NCBI GenBank assembly: GCA_004431415.1
Contig: QPMI01000513.1
Span: 1 to 64,000 of the forward strand
Source of the DNA: Cyanophora paradoxa
Lineage: Eukaryota > Glaucocystophyceae > Cyanophorales > Cyanophoraceae
Reading direction: 5' to 3'
DNA: 64,000 nucleotides
Position 1 is the first letter of the stretch. Each line of letters opens with the position of its first letter. Shown here piece after piece: positions 28,987-37,885 of this stretch. The position numbers were made by a program, and so were the translations under genes. The notes under the pieces were generated by a model. That model saw only the letters and a list, made by a program, of their open reading frames with translations. It did no database searches and was not told where the DNA came from.

Positions 28987-29465
28987 TGCCCTAGGCTCAG
29001 AAAATGTTCGACCGGGGACCTTGGACCTTGGTGCTCGGACCTTGGTGCTTGGTGCTTGGTGCTTGGTGCTTTGGAAGCGTTTCTCTCAGGACCCGGGCCC
29101 AGACTTTCTCCAGGATCGGAAATTTGTCAGACAAGTCAGGTGAGTTTTTCTACGGACTTTTTTACTCGTAGTCTTTTTTAGTCGTACCACCCCTCATACT
29201 CTTTTTTACTCGTAGTCTTTTTTACTCTTACGACTTCTCGTACCCTCTGTCTCTTGACATCTCGCTTGAAATCGCTCTCGAAAACTCTGTCGACATTTCA
29301 GACTCTACCTCTCTCGAAATCTCACCTGGAATGTCACCGGAAACGTCGTATGCAAAATGCAGTACCCCTTTCTAAGTCTGCCCGATGGTTAATGACTTGG
29401 CGCGGCAAACTCGCAGATCCAGAGAAAGTCTGGACCCAGACTCTGAGAGTAACGCTTCCAAAGCA
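28987..29465. other. Gene-free repeat region left of the Polinton-like insertion
   Basis: It contains GGTGCTTGGTGCTTGGTGCTT repeats at 29,030-29,075, two copies of a T-rich ACTCGTAGTC block (29,157-29,180 and 29,206-29,228), and at 29,411-29,465 part of an inverted copy of 29.02-29.11 kb. A CACCTGG box lies near 29,322. No convincing gene was seen. Confidence 0.6.
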
Positions 29466-29471
29466 CCAAGC
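29466..29471 (+). repeat. 6-bp target-site duplication CCAAGC (left)
   Basis: CCAAGC lies just outside the left inverted repeat, and the same six bases follow the right one at 54,426-54,431. Six base pairs is the length expected for Polinton-type integration. The flank is itself rich in CCAAGC, which weakens the call slightly. Confidence 0.7.
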
Positions 29472-29847
29472 GCTCGCTTGGGGGTAGCCCCCACCAATTG
29501 CGCGACCTTCCCGCGACCATTTTCAATAAGCACATTTTCAGCATCACGAATCTCAGTCACAAAATCACAAATTCGCACTGAGCCACATTGTATTTTTCAA
29601 ACATCTAACCCTTCCTTACTGAAACCAATCACGAAACCCTTTCATTCTTCATTTTTCTAATTCCTTACCATTCCCAGTAAGCCCTTTAACTTTCCCCGAT
29701 CTCTCAGTAAGGACAGTAAGACCCTCATTTTTACGAAATGTTCCCGATCGTTTCCGGACTGTTTTCAGTTACCCAAATTGAAAAATCAAGGTGAGCCCAC
29801 CAATTAAACAAGTGATCCCCACTTAAAGCAGTTAATATACTGTAACA

Positions 29848-30171
29848 ATGGCAAGCAATCAAGTAAATTTACCTGAGAGTAAGCGGTGCAATGTTTGCGA
29901 TAAGGTAAAACCGGCATCGAGTTATGCATTGCAAAAGCGTAGCTCAGGGAATGTACTTTTGAATTGGAGATGCAAAGACTGCGACCGAGAGTATCACAAT
30001 TACCTTTATCATTGTGTGTTAAAAACGCGTCCGAAGATCGAAGTACAATCGAAGATATGCTCGCACTGCAAGATTGAGAAGCTTGCAAGTGAGTTTAATA
30101 AAAGACAAAGAACGAAGGATGGTCTCAACTACCAATGCCGAGAGTGTTATAGCAAAACACGTAAGAGTTAA
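29848..30171 (+). CDS. Double zinc-finger protein in left TIR, 107 aa
   Basis: Two successive CxxC...CxxC units (CNVC/CKDC and CSHC/CREC), each with a FxKRxxxxDGLxYxC-like spacing in the second, predict two zinc sites. Similar small Cys-rich modules occur in large DNA viruses and phages near HNH-type sequences, but no nuclease residues are obvious. An identical copy lies in the other repeat. Its location suggests binding to the element ends or early regulation (inference). Confidence 0.65.
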   Translation: MASNQVNLPESKRCNVCDKVKPASSYALQKRSSGNVLLNWRCKDCDREYHNYLYHCVLKTRPKIEVQSKICSHCKIEKLASEFNKRQRTKDGLNYQCRECYSKTRKS

Positions 30172-30198
30172 ACCGAATTTCATTTTATATTTTTTAAA

Positions 30199-30251
30199 GC
30201 AAGTTTGTGCATGAGCAAGCATGCCGAAAATGCCCACCTGCACAAACTTGC
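30199..30251. repeat. Hairpin in TIR, 13-bp stem
   Basis: GCAAGTTTGTGCA and its exact complement are separated by 27 nt. The mirror copy is at 53,644-53,696. It lies downstream of the zinc-finger gene, so it may be a transcript end or an origin element. Confidence 0.6.
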
Positions 30252-30388
30252 GAGATCAAGGTAAGCCCCACCGACAAAGTACGACGATAGACCACGTTAA
30301 AATAAACTCGCGCCCCGCCCACTATGCAAGATACATGCAAACAACATGCGAGATACATATATAAATTGTTTTTCTCTTCCTATAATAA

Positions 30389-31198
30389 ATGAAGACTCAC
30401 TTTTACCATAAATATACCGGCAACAAGTATAATGAAATGAATACGATCTATCCATATATCGATTTAGAAGGAATTAATAAAGTTATAGAACCGTTTTGTG
30501 GTTCAGGTGCTTGTAGTTTCTATCTTTGGGAAAAGCATAAAGACCGGTTTGATTATTATATGAATGATAACGACGAAACCCATACCCTTTTTTTGAATAC
30601 AATGAAAGACCCAGACAATAAAGTTAAACTCTTAGAGAGTCTTAAACAGTTCGAAGCAGTTAGCAATATAGAAGAGCACAAAGAAGTCTATAAGAAGTTT
30701 CTACAACATGATCGTAAAGATGCAATGGATTACTTAGCTCACCATTTCTATCTTCTTAAAAACAGCATTTTAAATGTTAAAACCCTCCGTGATTTCAAAA
30801 AACGAAACGTAAAGGTGAGTCCATATACAACTCTTAAAAATAAGATACCTTACGATGATTTCATAAAAGAAGTCAACCTATCCCATGGGGATTTTCGCGA
30901 TATCTTAGCGAAATATAGAGATGACGAAGCGGCTTTTATATTTCTCGATCCTCCATACGTAAACAGCAATAATGACTTTTACGAAAATGTAGAATTCGAT
31001 TTAGAAACCTTCTTTTTGGATTTGGAAGACCTATTTAAGACAGCGAAATGCAAGGTTATGATGGTTGTAAATGATGCTCTTTTAATGAAACTACTATTTA
31101 AACCCTATATTCGCCATACGTATGGCAAAGTGTATGGTATGACAAAAAAGAAAAGAAACCATCTCATTATGACTAACTATGAACTTGGTGAAAAATAG
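30389..31198 (+). CDS. Dam-like DNA adenine-N6 methyltransferase (D12 class)
   Basis: 269 residues, the usual length. HKYTGNKYNEM gives the N-terminal lysine/Gly region, IEPFCGSGACSFYLW is the AdoMet-binding FxGxG motif, and FIFLDPPYVNSN is the catalytic DPPY. It methylates adenine in a short DNA site. In viral elements this may mark or protect their own DNA. It is directly followed by a predicted AdoMet decarboxylase gene on the same strand, so two AdoMet-using genes are adjacent. The start follows TATAATAA. Confidence 0.88.
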   Translation: MKTHFYHKYTGNKYNEMNTIYPYIDLEGINKVIEPFCGSGACSFYLWEKHKDRFDYYMNDNDETHTLFLNTMKDPDNKVKLLESLKQFEAVSNIEEHKEVYKKFLQHDRKDAMDYLAHHFYLLKNSILNVKTLRDFKKRNVKVSPYTTLKNKIPYDDFIKEVNLSHGDFRDILAKYRDDEAAFIFLDPPYVNSNNDFYENVEFDLETFFLDLEDLFKTAKCKVMMVVNDALLMKLLFKPYIRHTYGKVYGMTKKKRNHLIMTNYELGEK

Positions 31199-31229
31199 AG
31201 TAATTAAAATATTTGTTAAATAATTAATA

Positions 31230-31622
31230 ATGGATTCCCGATACCGCGGCTACCACGTTATGCTCGACTATATAACCGACCCGTTTACTGAGTCCCCGGA
31301 GGCATGCGCCGAGTGGATCACAGCGAACCTATCGCAATATATCACAGATCGCAATATGCGCATCGTGCACCAGCACACATGCATTTTCGATGGCTCTATT
31401 TCCCCTCCCGGTTTCGCGATTGGCTTTCTATTAGATGAGTCGCATGCCACAGCTCACTCTTATAGCGACCAGGGGCTATTAGCGATCGATATCTTTACAT
31501 GCGGCTCAAATGCCGAAGCGAAGACAATGGGTATAGCACAGGACATTAACGATCTCATACAGGAAAGGCTGAAAGTGCGAAAGTGGGACTTACAGGTCGA
31601 GCAAAGGTTCCCAATTTCATAA
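31230..31622 (+). CDS. Predicted S-adenosylmethionine decarboxylase (prokaryotic SpeD type), 130 aa
   Basis: Length and motif order match the small bacterial/archaeal AdoMet decarboxylase. The processing site Glu70-Ser71 is present (DESHATAH), where Ser71 would become the pyruvoyl group. His76 and Cys91 (DIFTCG) follow at exactly the spacing known for the Thermotoga enzyme (5 and then 15 residues). The N-terminal GYHVMLDY replaces the usual RHLIAEFY. The enzyme makes decarboxylated AdoMet for spermidine synthesis. No other polyamine gene is visible in the element. Activity is inferred from conserved residues only. Confidence 0.72.
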   Translation: MDSRYRGYHVMLDYITDPFTESPEACAEWITANLSQYITDRNMRIVHQHTCIFDGSISPPGFAIGFLLDESHATAHSYSDQGLLAIDIFTCGSNAEAKTMGIAQDINDLIQERLKVRKWDLQVEQRFPIS

Positions 31623-31647
31623 AAAATGAAAAAAACGACAGATATAT

Positions 31648-31962
31648 TTAATGCTCCTTGATCGGAAACTTGCCCATTAGCGGGTGATCGAGACCCATGA
31701 CATACCAGGATTTCATAACGGGATCCCAGCGGGCTTTCTCAGCCTTCGCTTGATCCTTAAATTCATAAGGAATATCGAGGTAAACCTTCAAGTTTCTTTG
31801 ATACACTTGCTCATAGCTTAGAGTCTTGAACTGAGAGCATAGAGAGTGATCTTTCTTCGTGACATACCAGCATGAATTCTCACGATCCCACTTTCCACCG
31901 AGGGATTTCGCAACGTCTTTTTTATCAAACGGAATATCCACGAAATGCTTTTCACCCTCCAT
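31648..31962 (-). CDS. Tandem DUF5710-like protein, 104 aa
   Basis: Two copies of a short domain: VDIPFDKKDVAKSLGGKWD...WYV (residues 8-34) and LDIPYEFKDQAKAEKARWD...WYV (about 62-88). This is the DUF5710 pattern, often attached to primases and other DNA enzymes and probably nucleic-acid binding. The upstream ATTATTTTCTCCGG motif (31,978-31,995) supports expression from the minus strand. Confidence 0.65.
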   Translation of the reverse strand: MEGEKHFVDIPFDKKDVAKSLGGKWDRENSCWYVTKKDHSLCSQFKTLSYEQVYQRNLKVYLDIPYEFKDQAKAEKARWDPVMKSWYVMGLDHPLMGKFPIKEH

Positions 31963-31977
31963 CTCTTTTATATTTAC

Positions 31978-31995
31978 CGGAGAAAATAATTTCGG
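31978..31995 (-). promoter_or_regulatory. Region B promoter motif CGAAATTATTTTCTCCG
   Basis: On the minus strand this motif lies about 16 nt before the ATG at 31,962. Close copies precede the genes starting at 37,716, 38,299, 38,864 and 41,990. The core TTTTCT is shared with region A. Confidence 0.65.
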
Positions 31996-32001
31996 GGTTT
32001 G

Positions 32002-33381
32002 TTATGAACGAGAAGACCGAAGAATGCGCGTAGTAGGGGCTGTGTAGCTTGCGCTCTGATTCTTGAATGATTTATACCACCGCTGACTGTTTACCTCTGA
32101 GAGCTTCTCAGTGCCGGCAATCGTTAATTTCGCGAGCTCTCTAAGCGCCCTCTTAGTCTTCTCCGCGCGATCTTCCAATAATGCGCCTTTCGGAACACTT
32201 GCGGCGACATCTATGCCTTCTTTTTGAACCTGCCGGATAGAAGCGGCTTCCATTTCGGCTGCTTTGATTGCGTTGCCTGATGGTTCCACCACAGCTTCGA
32301 CCTCTGTAATGATCTGCAATTCGTGCGGCTTAAAAAGCTTCGGCATTACGTTCCCCGCTGCATCTTGCACCTCTATCGCGTTTCCTCTCCTTCCCGCAAT
32401 TTTGTAGACCTCTCTGCTATACCTTTGTGTTGCTCCTTTATCAAACTTTGATCTCGGCAATAATACACGGACGTGGAGACCCGGCTTAAAGTCGCTGAAT
32501 ATATCCTTTACGATTGTGTTCTTCTTTGAAATAATAGCCGCTCGGATCCGCTCCATATCAGAAAGCTTAACATCTGCGGGTTTCATTCCTATGGTTCTGT
32601 GAATGGTGTTATTATAATTGAAAACGAAGTCGTCCAATTTGTCCATGAATCGAACTGTATTATAAGCGACACAGTAATTGTTTATCATCGTTTTTAAGGT
32701 CAAATGAAAGCGATTCATTATTCCAGAGAAGTGTGATCTCCGACCTGTTTAAAGCGGTGTTCTATTCCATTATTTTTAACGACCTCCTGAAACTCCTTCG
32801 CGATGAATTCCGAACCGTTATCTGTCTCCAATCGAATCATCGGAGCCGGGAGCTCTGTGAGCATCTCCGCAAAAGCGGCGGCAACACTTGCGCCCTCCTT
32901 ATTCTTTAACTTCTTGGCATATGCTTTTCGGCTTGTCATCTCGATGAGAGTAAGGACTGCAATGTAGCCGGAATTATAATTGCCATATGAGAGATAAAAG
33001 ATGAGATCCGCTTGATAGCACCACGGCGGGGCTGTGATGGGAATAAAAGCTGTTTGGGTCGGTGCTGGGGCTTCTTGTTGATCTGCATAAATTCTTGTTT
33101 CGCTGCGACATCTTGCACTTCTTTCAATGTGAGGCTCTTGTCCTCTTTTCTCAGCTCTTCGTACAATGCCGATGGGTTCTTAAAACCTGTCTTTGGGTCA
33201 TACATGCGGCGCACGATCTTAGAGGACGGGTTAGCAATGCTAAAAGGAACATCTCCTAATAAATTTGATTTTGCTTGGCGTTTTGTGATTTTTTGGGGAC
33301 TTGCTCAGTTTCAGGAACCGCGATAGGTAGTATGGTGGTCTCTGTCTCCTCGCCCGCTACCCTTCTAACGATCCGTGACAT
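32002..33381 (-). pseudogene. Retroviral-type (rve) integrase, broken
   Basis: The ATG at 33,381 starts a reading interrupted by at least three one-base shifts, near 33,278 (an A6 run), 33,045 and 32,713. Across the frames the integrase core can be followed: an Asp in QADLIFYLSYG, the second Asp in LETDNGSEF, and then the GIMNRFHLTLK segment, where the catalytic Glu is expected but Asn is read. The C-terminal chromo-like part runs to 32,002. The enzyme would insert the element with a 6-bp duplication. As written it is inactive, although the ends are well preserved. Confidence 0.8.
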
Positions 33382-33399
33382 TCTTCTAATTAAACCTGT

Positions 33400-36300
33400 T
33401 TATTTTTTGCTGCAATTGCACCCGTGATGCACGAGCTGGCAATTGTCTTTAAGATGTGGGCGCCTGTTGTTTATGCGATCCACGACGAGCTTGTAATTCG
33501 GATCTTGTGGCTCAGTCGGAATAGGAAGGGAACAGAGCGCACAGGCGCCCTTCTGTTGCTTCTTGCGCTCTAATATCCACTCCGGCGTAATATAATCCGC
33601 CTCATCGAAATCGCGCCCGGCACGCTGATCCTGGCATTTGTAACCGCGGATCTTCCCTTTCAGATACTCGATGTAGTCACTCTTTCCTTGGAACTTGTGA
33701 ATCGGTGTATAAATCAGCACAGTAGACAGATCGCGGTTACGAGTGAGCGCGGTATAGAACCATTCGCGAGTGGTATAGCGGAACGTAGCCTCACAAATGA
33801 CAATGCCCGAATCAAGTGTGAGACCTTGCGTTGAATGACCTGTTCCTGCATAAGGGAGAGAAAAATGTTCTAACATCGCGCACGGAACCTCAAACGTGAC
33901 ACCATCGAAAACGTCCGTTAATGTGACCATTTGCTTTGTGATTTTGGTGATTCGATAGGTGTAATTCGTGTATGCGTTTATAGACTCGCCCTCAGACCGC
34001 GAAATGCGTAGATACTTGCGGCAAACGACTTCCAAACCCTTGTAGAATTTGATGCCATTGACCTCTACGGTTGGGATATTTACTTTGCGTCTATCGTGCA
34101 TCAGTTTGTTGTAGGCTAAGGTCATTTCGTTTCTGTAAGCGATGCCAAAGTAGCCGTCGGGAATAGCGCTTAGATCATTAATTGTCGGCAACCCGTATTT
34201 CGAGATAATCTGTGCGGCTTCCAGTCCGTTCTCGAAGAGATCCTCTTTAATCGCCCGAATTAATTCACGGTCTGTCTCCTTCTTGTGCCGCTTGTTATTG
34301 CGTAGACTCAGAACGTTAGGGAACATACTCTGCACCGCGCGCTTATAGTAGCCCTTGCGATCAGAAACCGAGAGCTCGTCATTAATTGGTTCATTTTGAT
34401 AGGTGTCGCCATTAGCCAAATATTTGATATCCGGATAGCGATCGATAAACGACTTGATCTTAGCGAGATCTTTTACGGAATACGCGAATATCTCGTCGAA
34501 CATAATGTGACTGAACTCGGAGACGAACGCCCTCTGGTCTTTTTCGCTCATAGCCTCTTCGTAGGTCTGATCATTTGAGACACGGATCCCGAGAACATTA
34601 TATAAAGTACGAACGGTAATATTCTCGATTCCGCGGACTTTGAGAGAGTCCCTCAGCTCCGCGCACTGTTTGTTATAGGGGCAAATAACTAAGCAATTCG
34701 ACTTTTGAGATGCGAAACAGTTAATACCGAGTGTCGACTTTCCACTTCCGGGCATGTCAGCAAGGACAAGCATACGATTATGGAGCTTCGCAACCCAATT
34801 AAAGCACTCCGGATTAAATTCGTCCCTCAGCGAGAACCGGTTAATGAGTGTCTCGGGATCCTGAAATTCGAGAGTTACACCCCGCGGTGGGCGGAGTGCA
34901 TTCTCAGGGCATCTTTTCCCGGGAATATAGCTGAATTTGCCCATGTTCTCAAACGCATTTCGGTCGAACTCTTTCTTACTTGTCCATGAACCTTCGATAT
35001 ATAGGCAATCCGTTCTGATTCCGGCAACCTTGTGCCCGCGCGCTGTCAGGCGCTTGTATTGCGCAAACATATTAGCACGGTTGCGATCGTAAATATGAAA
35101 GTGGATAGGAAGGAATCCGTTAACGAGCTCGCGGTGGGAGCTGATCTTAACGAAATAGATGTGACCTTCGAATTCGCTAAGAGTTTTGACACGTTTCGAA
35201 TTCTTAGGATTGAAAGTAAACACCTCTACTGTTCCTCCGCATTCTTGGGCGAACCTCTCAGCCTCGGCACGGTTGTAGAACATTTTCGTGGATGTTTGCG
35301 AGTCTTGGAATTTGCCGAGCATTCCGATCTCTTTCACTAAAATGTGCTTCTTATCTGTGGTTTGAATGTCACTTGAAAGTACTTTCTTCATCTCCGAGAT
35401 CGACGTATTGGGCACCAAATGCGAAGGCTCCGCGACCGCGATAATCTCTATCTTGTCCTTTACGTCCGCCCAGTGCATGGAGAGAGTGTAGCCTGTCATG
35501 AAATTATAACAGCGACCACTCACGGAAAATGCGCGATCCAGAATAATTTCGATTCCATCAATCTTGCGAGACATGGCGGCATCATAATCTACATCCTCAT
35601 CGTCGGCGAAAGTCGCTTGCTCTCTCTCAAACGCAACGACACGCACGTAGTAGATCGCGTATTCGAGAATATCGCTTCCCGCTTTAAAGGGAACGAAGTC
35701 ATCAAACACATTGTATTTCGGAAGATATTGCATGCCTTTCAGTATCGAAGGGTAGCACTTCGCCATATCGACAGCTGTGTAGGTGGCTTTCGGGTTCGGC
35801 TTATAGAAAAAGCCACTTAGTGCGGATCGCTTGTAGTGCGTGAGAATTTCGCGCATGTTCGGGCTGTAATGTGAGATATTCGTCGCATTTAGAAGCGACT
35901 CCCGGAATCCCTTCCCGATTTCACAGACCTTATTATAATACTCCTCTGTTTCGAAATCTTGCTCAATAAAGTGGTCTGTTGTGCGTGGATCTTTGATAGA
36001 GAACATCGAGCCATTGGCTTTGAATGTGATGCTGTCGATCTGTTTCGATGGTGTTAGCTTCACAGCGGGCTCATATCGCATTTTCAGGAACGTAAATAGA
36101 AGACCTTCCAGACCTTCGCGCCCAGTATAAAGAATGCGGATGAAACTGCGCTCGTCGGGCGATAGTTTAAGTTGCGTGATCTTTAACAAATCCTTGGATG
36201 TGTGCGCGAAGATATCGTGAGTAAGACACGTCGGAATTTTATAGAGTGCTAACGAAGAGGTCGACTTAGGAACATGATTATCGAGCTCTTCGACCTCCAT

Positions 36301-37716
36301 CTTCGCCATGCGCATTTCGAGCGACTTGATGTTATCGTTGAATATATAGATGTGCTTGTTGTGAATCATAAAGTGAATATTGCGGGGAAAGATGTTTTTG
36401 TTAATTGATTCCGCCGCGAATTTGTGTATTAACTTTCCGTCGACATCAAAGACGCGGAAGCCTGTCTGAATTCTCTTACAGAATTTCTCGATATGGCGGA
36501 GGGTGAGAGCCAGAGAGTCGCCAGGTGTGCGTTCGCGACCGTGAAAGAATTTATAGAGACCGTCGTAGGACATAGTTAAGTCAGTATATCGCGGTTTTGG
36601 CGCGTCCTGACACTTCTTAATGGACGCTCCCCATGTGGAGATGATCATATCGTATCCGCAAGCGTTAGATGTAGATGATTTGGGAAGCTCAATAACATCT
36701 TCGAACTCAGACGCGTTTGGATTTAATGTGTAGTCTGTGAATTTGCTCATAATCGCGGTGCATCGCATGCTGTCCGTAAGCTCCTCATCCAGAAACGCAT
36801 AGCGATTGCCAGGGATAGCACCGGCTCCGTCATCTTCGACACCTTCGTCCCCATCGATCACGACCTCATGAACAGTTATAAAGGCATCATCGATACTGCC
36901 GCCAAGATCACCAAATATTAGGCTTAGTCTTTTCTGTTCCTCGGTTGGTGGTGTCTTATAGAAGAACATCTCGTATGCTTGTCCGAATGTTTCGAGATAT
37001 ATAGCCAATTCATCGTAGTTTTTGAGTAAATAGAAGATTGATTCGCTCTCATGCCAATCATGACGAACTTGACCCGGTCTAATTATAATTTGAGACATTC
37101 TATCCATTTTCGCCAGAGCAAAGCTTCGCAACACACTCACCGAAACTGTCTCTCTTATCTTGCGGTAGGTGACAAAGGTTCTGTCTGGCATATTTAATTC
37201 GGGAATTCCGGGAATAACAAATACCTCCGACGACCGAGCACCGGATCCAGGTCCCCATAGATTGAACGTAATTGTTGCGAGAGTTTCCGGATCGTATGCG
37301 GCGATTGGATCGAGAATAGTGCGTTTAATCGCATCCTCTACCGCTTTTAGTTTACCTCTCTGCTGCTTCGCTTCGAGTTTCGCTTCTTTCGCCCGTTTCT
37401 GTTCTTGCTTGCGATCGAAACGCTGTAAACGCTTAGCCTCTTGTTCTTTTTGCTTTTGCTTTTCTATATTAACTTGGGTGCGAGCGGCGCGCTTCTCTTT
37501 CCGCTCTGCCCTGCGGAAAACGCGGGGATTAATGATTCCATTCAGAGTGTCCCGAATGTCGATCAGCGTTTGGAGCTTGGGCTTCCGATTCATTGTGTTG
37601 TGCATCGCCCAATGCGCCTGTTCTTCGGTTAGCAAATCCTGACTCAATCCCTGCATAATGTATCCGATAATTTCGTCCCGAACATTGTTAGCGATTCTGT
37701 TGGTTGCGCGCGGCAT
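33400..37716 (-). CDS. Family B polymerase fused to SF1 helicase and HNH domain, 1438 aa
   Basis: Residues 1-130 are basic coiled coil, and about 130-600 are unassigned. Polymerase motif A is AVDMAKCYPSIL (Asp650). Motif C is read as RTDCLYIEG (Asp903), a variant of DTDS. An SF1 helicase follows: Walker A MPGSGKST (Lys993), Walker B MFDEIFAY (Asp1074), motif III NGDTYQ, motif V HSTQGLT, motif VI YTALTRNRD, closest to Pif1/RecD. The end (from about 1390) has CxxC, DRINN and DNCQLVHHGCN, an HNH-type zinc domain. The gene is intact and is the element's replicase. The promoter CGAAATTATTTTCTCCGG lies 24 nt upstream. No clear 3'-5' exonuclease motifs were seen. Confidence 0.75.
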   Translation of the reverse strand: MPRATNRIANNVRDEIIGYIMQGLSQDLLTEEQAHWAMHNTMNRKPKLQTLIDIRDTLNGIINPRVFRRAERKEKRAARTQVNIEKQKQKEQEAKRLQRFDRKQEQKRAKEAKLEAKQQRGKLKAVEDAIKRTILDPIAAYDPETLATITFNLWGPGSGARSSEVFVIPGIPELNMPDRTFVTYRKIRETVSVSVLRSFALAKMDRMSQIIIRPGQVRHDWHESESIFYLLKNYDELAIYLETFGQAYEMFFYKTPPTEEQKRLSLIFGDLGGSIDDAFITVHEVVIDGDEGVEDDGAGAIPGNRYAFLDEELTDSMRCTAIMSKFTDYTLNPNASEFEDVIELPKSSTSNACGYDMIISTWGASIKKCQDAPKPRYTDLTMSYDGLYKFFHGRERTPGDSLALTLRHIEKFCKRIQTGFRVFDVDGKLIHKFAAESINKNIFPRNIHFMIHNKHIYIFNDNIKSLEMRMAKMEVEELDNHVPKSTSSLALYKIPTCLTHDIFAHTSKDLLKITQLKLSPDERSFIRILYTGREGLEGLLFTFLKMRYEPAVKLTPSKQIDSITFKANGSMFSIKDPRTTDHFIEQDFETEEYYNKVCEIGKGFRESLLNATNISHYSPNMREILTHYKRSALSGFFYKPNPKATYTAVDMAKCYPSILKGMQYLPKYNVFDDFVPFKAGSDILEYAIYYVRVVAFEREQATFADDEDVDYDAAMSRKIDGIEIILDRAFSVSGRCYNFMTGYTLSMHWADVKDKIEIIAVAEPSHLVPNTSISEMKKVLSSDIQTTDKKHILVKEIGMLGKFQDSQTSTKMFYNRAEAERFAQECGGTVEVFTFNPKNSKRVKTLSEFEGHIYFVKISSHRELVNGFLPIHFHIYDRNRANMFAQYKRLTARGHKVAGIRTDCLYIEGSWTSKKEFDRNAFENMGKFSYIPGKRCPENALRPPRGVTLEFQDPETLINRFSLRDEFNPECFNWVAKLHNRMLVLADMPGSGKSTLGINCFASQKSNCLVICPYNKQCAELRDSLKVRGIENITVRTLYNVLGIRVSNDQTYEEAMSEKDQRAFVSEFSHIMFDEIFAYSVKDLAKIKSFIDRYPDIKYLANGDTYQNEPINDELSVSDRKGYYKRAVQSMFPNVLSLRNNKRHKKETDRELIRAIKEDLFENGLEAAQIISKYGLPTINDLSAIPDGYFGIAYRNEMTLAYNKLMHDRRKVNIPTVEVNGIKFYKGLEVVCRKYLRISRSEGESINAYTNYTYRITKITKQMVTLTDVFDGVTFEVPCAMLEHFSLPYAGTGHSTQGLTLDSGIVICEATFRYTTREWFYTALTRNRDLSTVLIYTPIHKFQGKSDYIEYLKGKIRGYKCQDQRAGRDFDEADYITPEWILERKKQQKGACALCSLPIPTEPQDPNYKLVVDRINNRRPHLKDNCQLVHHGCNCSKK

Positions 37717-37885
37717 CTCTATTAGTTCTTTTAAAATAACCGGAGAAAATAATTTCGGCGCAATCTACCAAATTCTCCTTTTCATACCCTTGTCGCCAAT
37801 TCTTTAAGTGCTTTTTTGACGGATGCGGGGAATAAAAAGAGAGTTAAAAAATTAATCATTTTTTGCATCGTGCGGATACTTTCCG

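Larger units (their letters stand above)
1..29465. mobile_element. GC-rich mriyavirus/yaravirus-like provirus (left end outside window)
   Basis: Tightly packed genes on both strands include a double jelly-roll capsid protein, A32-like ATPase, VLTF3-like factor, RuvC-like resolvase and HUH-type proteins. No DNA polymerase is visible. This core set is what is known for the small mriyavirus group of nucleocytovirus relatives, so the assignment is by family knowledge. No left terminus is seen; the element may begin before position 1. Genes with the same promoter motif reappear at 55.98-56.93 kb beyond the inserted Polinton-like virus, so its right end may lie near 57 kb. Frequent single-base frame breaks suggest decay or assembly indels. 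Confidence 0.7.
29472..30338 (+). repeat. Left terminal inverted repeat, 867 bp
   Basis: Begins GCTCGCTTGGGGGTAGCCCCC. It matches the reverse complement of 53,557-54,425 apart from small gaps (e.g. one C at about 29,800). It contains a zinc-finger gene, three GGTRAGCCCCACC-type boxes and a 13-bp hairpin stem (30,199-30,211 with 30,239-30,251). Confidence 0.9.

Noticed and set aside
858-29105. AGTTTGGGCCCGAGTCC (858-874) and its inverted relative at 29,089-29,105 as terminal repeats of region A
   Set aside because: Only about 15 of 17 bases agree and the match is centred on a palindromic GGGCCC; too short to call element ends.
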